5,150 nucleotides of DNA from Bacteroidota bacterium (GTDB lineage Bacteria; Bacteroidota; Bacteroidia; Chitinophagales; LD1), in assembly GCA_028288545.1 (NCBI GenBank), contig JAQBNQ010000157.1, positions 1 to 5,150 on the forward strand. Direction: 5' to 3'. A model generated the notes under the pieces. The model made no database searches. It saw nothing but the letters and a program-made list of their open reading frames with translations, and was not told where the DNA came from. Shown here one piece after another: positions 1 to 4,712 of the stretch (positions within the stretch are counted from its first letter, which is position 1; every line of letters begins with the position of its first letter). The position numbers and the translations under genes were made by a program.

Positions 1-1
1 T

Positions 2-124
2 AAAGATGAAGCAGCCGTTGCTGCTCACCGTGCATCCGACCATTTTCAAAGTATTGTTTTGGGGCAGATAGTCCCCTTGCTGGAAAACCGGGAGGTGGTT
101 TTGGCTACCGAGCTGATTTTTTAA
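2..124 (+). CDS. ABM-domain (YgiN-like) monooxygenase, C-terminal fragment
   Basis: This is the last 40 codons of a gene whose start lies left of the window; the frame is open from base 2 to a TAA at 122-124. The peptide runs KDEAAVAAHRASDHF, then QSIVLGQIVPLLENREV, and ends ELIF. The pattern D/E-AA-x-AHRAS-x-HF followed by an amphipathic helix and a closing beta strand is the usual C-terminal half of antibiotic biosynthesis monooxygenase (ABM) domains such as YgiN quinol monooxygenase. These are small cytoplasmic dimeric ferredoxin-like proteins of about 95-110 residues that oxidise quinols or polyketide-like substrates without a bound cofactor. The family is assigned from this motif only. 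The substrate cannot be told, and non-enzymatic ABM members exist. The gene converges on the aldo/keto reductase and ends at the shared hairpin 143-178. Confidence 0.75.
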   Translation, partial: KDEAAVAAHRASDHFQSIVLGQIVPLLENREVVLATELIF

Positions 125-142
125 TAACCCTGATTGAAGAAT

Positions 143-178
143 AGAAAAGCCTTTGAATGTTCATCCAAGGGCTTTTCT
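143..178. terminator. Bidirectional hairpin terminator between convergent genes
   Basis: Bases 143-155 pair with 166-178 to give a 13-bp stem with one G-T pair and a 10-base loop. The outer stem is AGAAAAGCC against GGCTTTTCT, so a run of T lies at the 3' side on either strand. It sits 18 bases after the + strand stop and 23 bases after the - strand aldo/keto reductase stop, where a shared terminator for convergent genes is expected. The T-run is part of the stem rather than a separate tail. Confidence 0.7.
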
Positions 179-201
179 TATCCTGATGCAACACCGGCGG
201 A

Positions 202-1119
202 TCAGTTTGTGGTATCTTCCACTCGTGGGATAAAACCCGGTACACCGGTTTTCACCACGTGATTGAACCTTTGCCGGGTTTGAATATTACTGATTTCATT
301 AAAGGCGTCTTCCGGTAGTGGGGATACGTCGAAATTCTCTTTAGCGCGGGCTGCAGTGCGGGGTGTGGTAAGCAAAGCCGTGCCACGCTGAAGCGCCCAG
401 GCCAGCAGTACCTGTGCCGGCGTTTTTTTAACCCGCTCGGCGATCGCTAAAACAACCGGATCTTCCAATGGCCCCGGTCTCATTCCATGACCCAGTGGTG
501 CAAAAGCCAAAAGGACGATGCCTTTCTCCTTGCAGAATTCCAAAAGTTCCGTTTCCGGCAGATAAGGATGTGATTCTACCTGAACAACAGCAGGCTTAAT
601 CCTTGCTGATTCATACAGCGGCACCAGGGTTTCCAGGGTGATATCTGACAATCCGATAGCACGGCATTTACCACTGTCTACCAAATCTTCCATCGCCTTC
701 CAGGTGTCAAGTAAAGTCACGTCCTTGTCGTAAATAACATTGCCATTTTCATCCCTCGGGTCCTGATCGTCTCCCGGCTGAAATGCAAACGGAGTATGAA
801 TAAGATAGAGGTCGATGTAATCGATCCGGAGCCTTTTCAAACTCCCCTCGAATGCTGCTTCAACACGCTCAGGCCGGTGGTTGGTATTCCACAACTTGGT
901 GGTAATAAAAACGTCCTTGCGGGCAATTCCCCCGGCGGCCATTCCGGCCTGCAGCGCTTCACCCACTTCGCTTTCATTGCGGTATCGTTCCGCGCAGTCA
1001 AAGTGCCGGAACCCTGCTTCAAGCGCGTACCTGGTGGCACTTATCGTTTCGGCCGGATCAGGGATCAGGGTGCCAAACCCAAGGCCGGGCATATCTATGG
1101 CATTATTTGCTAACTTCAT
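202..1119 (-). CDS. Aldo/keto reductase (AKR1/2-like)
   Basis: This 305-residue soluble (beta/alpha)8 barrel enzyme should reduce aldehydes or ketones with NAD(P)H in the cytoplasm. The catalytic tetrad is complete: Asp41 and Tyr46 in GFRHFDCAERYRNESEVG (36-53), Lys75 in TTKLWNT, and His108 in LYLIHTP. A long loop at about 111-138 containing DPRDENGNVIYD resembles the aldose-reductase-type AKR1/AKR2 groups. The usual LIHWP Trp is Thr109 here, and the usual S-N after IG(V/L) is S158-D159. The cofactor-binding segment TTPRTAARAKENF (251-263) has Arg254 where a Lys is common and is about two residues shorter than in aldose reductase. The start is the first ATG; its leader is A/T-rich (ending TACCGTAA) with no Shine-Dalgarno. 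The gene looks richer in G and C than the hydrolase, regulator and methyltransferase genes. It is transcribed alone as far as the window shows. The substrate is unknown. Confidence 0.93.
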   Translation of the reverse strand: MKLANNAIDMPGLGFGTLIPDPAETISATRYALEAGFRHFDCAERYRNESEVGEALQAGMAAGGIARKDVFITTKLWNTNHRPERVEAAFEGSLKRLRIDYIDLYLIHTPFAFQPGDDQDPRDENGNVIYDKDVTLLDTWKAMEDLVDSGKCRAIGLSDITLETLVPLYESARIKPAVVQVESHPYLPETELLEFCKEKGIVLLAFAPLGHGMRPGPLEDPVVLAIAERVKKTPAQVLLAWALQRGTALLTTPRTAARAKENFDVSPLPEDAFNEISNIQTRQRFNHVVKTGVPGFIPRVEDTTN

Positions 1120-1430
1120 TTACGGTATGTTTTAAATACTAAACTCAAACACCAGGGCATTGACCTTATTATAGGCAAATAGCTGGCAGTGTGCAGGATA
1201 GATATACAGATTAAAAGGAAACTTTAATCAAACCTGGCCTATCTTTTTGCTGATATAAAGTTAGGCACGTATTTTCTTTTCAATCAATTTAAAGCGCCAA
1301 ATATTTGATGATTCCGGACAGCGCCCCGTTTCTTACTTTAAGATGATATTATAAGGTATTCTTCCGCCCATACCAGCCGATCAAAGTAATGCTGAGGAAA
1401 ACTTTTATTTTTATTACGTCTACAGATGCA
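1120..1430. other. Non-coding gap upstream of aldo/keto reductase
   Basis: No credible gene is seen here. The stretch should hold the - strand promoter of the aldo/keto reductase. The best candidate I found reads TAACTTTA on the - strand (plus positions 1256-1263), a 7/8 match to the Bacteroidota -7 box TAnnTTTG, with a TTG 17 bases further upstream (around 1281-1284). This would give a leader of roughly 130 bases. The match is weak and could be chance. Nothing else structured is apparent. Confidence 0.3.
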
Positions 1431-1472
1431 TTAAAAAAAATAGCGCGAATGAAGACTAATTCACCCGCGCTA
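1431..1472 (-). terminator. Rho-independent terminator of the hydrolase gene
   Basis: On the - strand, TAGCGCG (plus 1466-1472) pairs with CGCGCTA (plus 1441-1447), a 7-bp GC-rich stem. A 2x2 internal loop and a further 4 bp (1450-1453 with 1460-1463) follow. The hairpin is followed directly by a run of eight T on the - strand (plus 1433-1440). It begins about 20 bases past the hydrolase stop codon, a textbook position for an intrinsic terminator. Confidence 0.85.
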
Positions 1473-1492
1473 AGCTCAACCTATAGTTTAAT

Positions 1493-2359
1493 TTACTTTA
1501 TGCCTTCAAGAAAAGCGGTCAGTTGTTTAACAAATAATTCGGGGAACTGATATTGTGCACCATGATTGGAATCGGGATAAATGATCAGTTGCGCATCAGG
1601 CAGATTTTGTTGCAGCAAAAATGAGTTAACCGTAGGGAATATAATATCATTATGACCGGTTAACACAAATACCGGCTGTTTAATGGCCTTCAAATAAGTA
1701 TAATCGCCAGGGGTAATATTGGCCCAGTCTTTAATTGCGGCCGACTGTGCAGGGGCTACCTGTTCACTGATCTTACTATCGCGATTTTCGGTTCTGCCAT
1801 CTTTTACCCTGCTCAGAAATTCATGGGCAGCTTGCTGGCTGGTTGAGGTTGGCGAAAATAAGGTTTCCAGTAATATCTCATATTCCGAAGGAAATTCTTT
1901 AGCGAAAATGGCCCAAACCTCAGGCGTAAAATCGTCAATTTCGTGGCCGCCACGTGGGGCTGTACCGAGTAGGATCAATTTGTTGATGAGCTCCGGCCTG
2001 TCAAGCGTAATTTGTTGAGCCACCATACCCCCCATGGAAAAGCCCAGGAGATCGATCTTTTTTAAACCGAGCGCGTCAATAAATGCAGCGGCATCCTGGG
2101 CTATGGCAGCTATACTATCAGGTGTTTCACCGCCAGTGCTTGCTACTCCCCTGTTATTAAAAATGATGATCTCACGATCAAGGGCCAGCGCATCCAATAC
2201 TTTGGGGTCCCAATTTTCCATAGTGCCGGTAAAGTGCTGCAGGTGTACCAAAGGCAGGCCCGCCTTGTTGCCGAAACGACGGTAAGCGAATGGAGTGCCA
2301 TTTACAGATATGAACTGGGTAGGAACGGTTGATGCGGTGTATTCGATATTAGTTTTCAT
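1493..2359 (-). CDS. Alpha/beta hydrolase
   Basis: This 288-residue protein has the alpha/beta-hydrolase fold and is probably a cytoplasmic esterase, lactonase or related hydrolase; there is no signal peptide. The nucleophile elbow is GFSMG with Ser108. The acid is probably Asp238 in LTGHNDIIFP, and the catalytic histidine is His266 in PDSNHG. The strand before the oxyanion region reads VHLQHFTGTMENWD (38-51), so the usual HG-x-P is replaced by a Q-H-F-T-G version. A cap region of about 135-215 lies between strands 6 and 7. The ATG at 2357-2359 is preceded by an A/T-rich leader without a Shine-Dalgarno, and a clear terminator follows the gene. It lies 172 bp downstream of a Crp/Fnr-type regulator on the same strand, which suggests control by or co-transcription with that gene. 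The family is sure; the substrate cannot be inferred. Confidence 0.92.
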   Translation of the reverse strand: MKTNIEYTASTVPTQFISVNGTPFAYRRFGNKAGLPLVHLQHFTGTMENWDPKVLDALALDREIIIFNNRGVASTGGETPDSIAAIAQDAAAFIDALGLKKIDLLGFSMGGMVAQQITLDRPELINKLILLGTAPRGGHEIDDFTPEVWAIFAKEFPSEYEILLETLFSPTSTSQQAAHEFLSRVKDGRTENRDSKISEQVAPAQSAAIKDWANITPGDYTYLKAIKQPVFVLTGHNDIIFPTVNSFLLQQNLPDAQLIIYPDSNHGAQYQFPELFVKQLTAFLEGIK

Positions 2360-2468
2360 GATTTTATTAAAAATATTCTGTTTAAATTATTTACCCGAAC
2401 TACCGGGCGACAGAACAAAAGTGAGCCGAAACGGCCTCCTAAAAAGAAGCCATATGACACAAAATGAC

Positions 2469-2484
2469 GTTGACATTTGTCACG
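2469..2484. promoter_or_regulatory. Candidate operator palindrome upstream of hydrolase
   Basis: The plus strand reads GTTGACATTTGTCACG, in which TGACA and TGTCA form a perfect 5-bp inverted repeat around TT. On the - strand it reads CGTGA-N6-TCAAC, matching 7 of 10 bases of the CRP consensus TGTGA-N6-TCACA with the correct spacing. Two more TGAC sequences start at 2455 and 2465. The regulator encoded just upstream has S-R-E-T-x-x-R in its recognition helix, as in CRP. The site lies about 110 bases upstream of the hydrolase ATG and about 50 bases after the regulator stop. Its function is inference. Confidence 0.35.
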
Positions 2485-2531
2485 CTTTTTGCAATAAAAC
2501 AGGAAATATTCAGGGAAGGGACAGTATTTAT

Positions 2532-3113
2532 TTAATCTCGCCGGGTAAAGTCTTTTCGGATACGGCTTAAGGTTTCGCGGGAGATACCAAGGTAGGAGGC
2601 AACCATATGCAGGGGAACACTATTGAATACTTTAGGATATGTTTTTTGAAACTCAAGATATTTTTCTTCGGCCGAATTACTGATTAGCGAATAGATGCGC
2701 TGCTGGCTGGTTTCGTAACCCCGTGCTAAAAGCCTTTCATTGAATAGCTTCAACGCGGGGATGGTTTCTCTTAGTTCTTCCCATTTTTCCTTAGTCCATA
2801 CAATAATGGTACTGGCCGCCAAAGCTTCAATGTTATATTCAGATGGTTTTTCAAGGTTATAGCTTTCCTGGTCGCTGATCCACCAGTTTTCCACGCCGAA
2901 CCTCAGCGTGTGGTCAGTTCCATCGGCACTAAACCGGTACAGGCGAAAGCATCCGGTGGTAATAAAACACGCAATTTTCCATACTTCACCTTCATGTAAA
3001 ATGGATTGCCACTTACGGATCTTCCTTTCAAAACTTGCAGCACGGATCAGTTTCATCTCTTCGTCAGAAATTTCAACCCATTGGCGTAAGTACTTTTCGA
3101 AAACCTCAAACAT
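2532..3113 (-). CDS. Crp/Fnr-family transcriptional regulator
   Basis: This 193-residue protein has the short Bacteroidota Crp/Fnr layout. An N-terminal helix (FEKYLRQWVEISDEE) is followed by a cyclic-nucleotide-binding-like beta-roll (about 25-110, with FITTGCFRLYRFSADGTDHTLRF in the middle). The long dimerisation helix is about 112-140, and a C-terminal helix-turn-helix spans about 166-188 with SYLGISRETLSRIRK. Arg179, Glu180 and Arg184 align with the DNA-contacting residues of CRP. The segment that should hold the phosphate-binding cassette (GE-x-xL...RAA) instead reads RFGVENWWISDQESY and has no matching Gly-Glu or Arg, so cAMP binding is unlikely. There is no FNR-type cysteine cluster. 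Likely targets are the gene itself or the hydrolase downstream; no clear terminator separates the two, so read-through is possible. The start is the first ATG, and the family-typical N-terminus supports it. Confidence 0.92.
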   Translation of the reverse strand: MFEVFEKYLRQWVEISDEEMKLIRAASFERKIRKWQSILHEGEVWKIACFITTGCFRLYRFSADGTDHTLRFGVENWWISDQESYNLEKPSEYNIEALAASTIIVWTKEKWEELRETIPALKLFNERLLARGYETSQQRIYSLISNSAEEKYLEFQKTYPKVFNSVPLHMVASYLGISRETLSRIRKDFTRRD

Positions 3114-3120
3114 GACGCAG

Positions 3121-3128
3121 CAAATCTA
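3121..3128 (-). promoter_or_regulatory. Possible -7 box of the regulator gene
   Basis: The - strand reads TAGATTTG here, a full match to the Bacteroidota -7 consensus TAnnTTTG. It ends only 7 bases before the regulator ATG, which would mean a leaderless or nearly leaderless transcript. No good TTG is seen at the -33 position, which would fall inside the left direct repeat of the inserted element (3144-3153). It could be a chance match. Confidence 0.3.
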
Positions 3129-3143
3129 ATTAAATAGATGAGA

Positions 3144-3153
3144 CAGGATACAT
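3144..3153 (+). repeat. Left target-site duplication (10 bp)
   Basis: CAGGATACAT here is repeated exactly, in the same orientation, at 3358-3367. The copies abut the two ends of the palindromic element. The identity stops exactly at 10 bases on both sides, as expected of a target-site duplication. Confidence 0.75.
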
Positions 3154-3182
3154 CAGGGAAATTGCTTTTAAAATCAATAGTA

Positions 3183-3341
3183 AACAGGAGGCACCTAACG
3201 GAGCCAATTCTCTTTGGTTTTCATTTCTACAAACATGTTACTCCTACGGAGTTAAAAAAAAGTATAATTTCAACTCCGTAGGAGTAACATGTTTATAGCA
3301 AAACAAGACATATGTATTGGCTCCGTTAGGTGCCTCCTGTT
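3183..3341. repeat. Outer inverted repeat pair, 26 bp arms
   Basis: Arms 3183-3208 (core GGAGGCACCTAACGGAGCC) and 3316-3341 (core GGCTCCGTTAGGTGCCTCC) are perfect inverse complements. They are G/C-rich in an A/T-rich gap. The stretches just inside them (3209-3230 and 3295-3315) differ strongly between the arms. Confidence 0.95.
3231..3294. repeat. Inner inverted repeat pair, 23 bp arms
   Basis: Arms 3231-3253 (containing CATGTTACTCCTACGGAGTT) and 3272-3294 (containing AACTCCGTAGGAGTAACATG) are perfect inverse complements. The loop (3254-3271) begins with eight A. Each arm also holds its own small palindrome, ACTCC-TAC-GGAGT, so alternative local hairpins are possible. Because it lies downstream of the methyltransferase on its coding strand, the transcript hairpin may act as its terminator. 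Confidence 0.95.
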
Positions 3342-3357
3342 AAAAGCGATTTCCCTG

Positions 3358-3367
3358 CAGGATACAT
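3358..3367 (+). repeat. Right target-site duplication (10 bp)
   Basis: CAGGATACAT is the second copy of the 10-bp direct repeat that starts at 3144. It directly follows the right end (TTTCCCTG) of the palindromic element. Confidence 0.75.
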
Positions 3368-3408
3368 GAAGCCTGTTTGCGGATTGTAAAACGTTATTTA
3401 ATGCAACA

Positions 3409-4449
3409 CTATTTGTATGCAATTGCCGCGCTTGACGGCCCTGCCAGCGGAATGATTGAGGTTGATTTAAAACCTACAATATTTGCCCACCTGTTAAAGT
3501 CGGCAAAGGTGTAATCAAATCCGGTTCCGGTTTCAATAAGCATATTTAAACTCATCATCATACCAAAAACATTTTGCTTTCTTTCATCATCTATTATACC
3601 TTCAATAGCTACAAATGCACCATCGGAGGGGAGGGCGTCATAAGCTTTTCGTATTAATGCTATTTTATTCTCCTCATCCCAGTCATGCAGGATATTTCCC
3701 ATTACAACAACGTCGGCACTGGGTATAGGCATAGTGAAAAAGTCGCCGCTTGCGACTTTTACCCGATCCGCCAAACCAAATTGCTGTATGGTAGCACTTG
3801 CAATAGGCTCAACCGGAGGCAGGTCAAAACTGGTGCACCGCATGTGGGGATTATGTTTTGCAACCATAATGGAAAGCAACCCGGCCGATCCGCCCACATC
3901 AATCAGCGTTTTATATTTTGTAAAATCAAATTTTTGAGCAAAGGCCATAAAATTGCCCATCTGGATGCCGCTCATTGCACCGGTAAATTCTTTTAATTTT
4001 TCAGGGTCCTGGTATATCAAACCGAAAAAATCCTCACTCCTTTTTGTTTCATTTTGAGGAAGCCCGGTAAGCAGCCCCTCGCCCAGGTTACCCCAAAAGG
4101 TATATAACCGATTGTTCATCATTTCAAGGATCCCTCCAATATATGATGGCTTGTTTGTATCTAAAAACGTATCTGAGTCAACAGTATTTGAATAGATAGC
4201 TGTATCCAAAATGCCTTCCCGCTTTAAAAAACCAAACACGGTTAAGGTATCTAAAAAATCATAAACATTTCTGTCGGTGCATTTAAGCTCTAAAATGTCT
4301 TTTACATCTTTGGCTTTCATCATTTTCTTTTCGGCAAGCATGGTGAATAATTTAAAATTCACTGCCGTTAAAAGAATTTTTGAGGCCCAAAAGCCCGTGC
4401 CAATTTTCATGATGTTTTCGGGTGATGGCTGGTTAGGTTGCTGTTCCAT
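3409..4449 (-). CDS. SAM-dependent O-methyltransferase (COMT/hydroxyindole type)
   Basis: The preferred ATG start at 4449 gives 346 residues. The frame also runs up to a TTG at 4494 (361 residues), but related proteins usually begin shortly before the IMKIGTGFWASK segment, so the ATG is better. An N-terminal winged-helix dimerisation domain (about 15-90) precedes a Rossmann methyltransferase domain. That domain has motif I DVGGSAG (184-190), the SAM-ribose Asp209 in SFDLPP, GDFF (235-238) and NILHDWDEE with the catalytic-base His255, followed by Glu283. This is the layout of the plant-type O-methyltransferase family (Pfam Methyltransf_2), which methylates phenolic or polyketide hydroxyls; bacterial members often serve natural-product or quinone-like substrates. 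No other biosynthetic gene lies beside it, so the substrate is unknown. It is separated from the sigma-factor gene by about 260 bp and probably has its own promoter. The inverted-repeat element lies just past its stop. Confidence 0.9.
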   Translation of the reverse strand: MEQQPNQPSPENIMKIGTGFWASKILLTAVNFKLFTMLAEKKMMKAKDVKDILELKCTDRNVYDFLDTLTVFGFLKREGILDTAIYSNTVDSDTFLDTNKPSYIGGILEMMNNRLYTFWGNLGEGLLTGLPQNETKRSEDFFGLIYQDPEKLKEFTGAMSGIQMGNFMAFAQKFDFTKYKTLIDVGGSAGLLSIMVAKHNPHMRCTSFDLPPVEPIASATIQQFGLADRVKVASGDFFTMPIPSADVVVMGNILHDWDEENKIALIRKAYDALPSDGAFVAIEGIIDDERKQNVFGMMMSLNMLIETGTGFDYTFADFNRWANIVGFKSTSIIPLAGPSSAAIAYK

Positions 4450-4553
4450 TTTTTTAATTATCGGTTTTAATAAACTGGTAATGCCTTTCGGCAAGTTTTA
4501 CCTGAGATGGTAAATTAATTATCTAAAATACAGCGATTAAATTTAATAATGAA

Positions 4554-4575
4554 GGGGGTTGGGATTGGGGCTGGG
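4554..4575 (+). other. Putative G-quadruplex motif upstream of methyltransferase
   Basis: The plus strand has four close G-runs: G5-TT-G3-ATT-G4-CT-G3. This fits the standard G3+N1-7 quadruplex pattern with short loops, in an otherwise A/T-rich gap (4450-4712) that contains no gene. It lies about 105 bases upstream of the methyltransferase ATG and on the template strand for that gene, so the transcript would carry C-runs. No convincing promoter box was found in this gap. A regulatory role is speculation. Confidence 0.45.
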
Positions 4576-4712
4576 ATTTCATTTAAAGGCTTTTCTGATG
4601 GAAGGATTGACTTTGTGGGCATTAAGCTACAAAACGTAAATAGCTGATCATTGATCTTTTAGGCCAGGAAGACTGATTTTAAGGAAATATATTTTGTTAG
4701 TTGAACATGGTT

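Larger units (their letters stand above)
3154..3357. mobile_element. MITE-like palindromic element, 204 bp, no coding capacity
   Basis: The element starts CAGGGAAATTGCTTTTA (3154-3170) and ends with its inverse complement TAAAAGCGATTTCCCTG (3341-3357), a 17-bp terminal inverted repeat with one T-G mismatch. Inside are a 26-bp perfect inverted pair (3183-3208 with 3316-3341) and a 23-bp perfect inverted pair (3231-3253 with 3272-3294) around an 18-base A-rich loop. The left arm carries about 13 extra bases (about 3171-3183). Perfect 10-bp direct repeats flank it. It encodes no protein. Its small size, terminal inverted repeats and target duplication are the definition of a MITE. The transposase that moved it is not in the window. 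Target duplications of 9-12 bp occur in several IS groups, including IS4-like ones, but no family can be assigned from the ends alone. A REP-type palindrome moved by a RAYT transposase is an alternative, though those do not normally leave such duplications. Confidence 0.72.

Noticed and set aside
796..1135. Two overlapping + strand ORFs of 105 and 84 codons
   Set aside because: Both lie antisense to the well-supported aldo/keto reductase, show no family motif, and have compositions expected of shadow frames.
1389..1550. Small + strand ORF of 53 codons in the gap before the hydrolase
   Set aside because: It runs straight through the hydrolase terminator and into the antisense of the hydrolase 3' end, has no ribosome-binding site, and resembles no known protein.
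1719..2570. Several + strand ORFs across the hydrolase and the adjacent gap
   Set aside because: They are antisense to the hydrolase, which has an intact catalytic triad. Their translations have no recognisable domain.
3154..3357. The repeat region read as a CRISPR array
   Set aside because: The repeats are inverted rather than direct, with one copy per arm and no regularly spaced spacers. No cas gene is present.
3154..3357. The repeat region read as only a large terminator
   Set aside because: It may terminate transcription, but the exact 10-bp flanking direct repeats and terminal inverted repeats are not explained by a terminator.
4450..4494. TTG-initiated N-terminal extension of the methyltransferase
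   Set aside because: The extra 15 residues (LLKPIIKK and so on) do not resemble the family N-terminus, there is no Shine-Dalgarno at the TTG, and an ATG follows at 4449. It is not fully excluded.
4635..4645. Short palindrome GATCATTGATC in the sigma-methyltransferase gap
   Set aside because: The arms are only 5 bp with a single central base. This is too short to call an operator or hairpin without other support.
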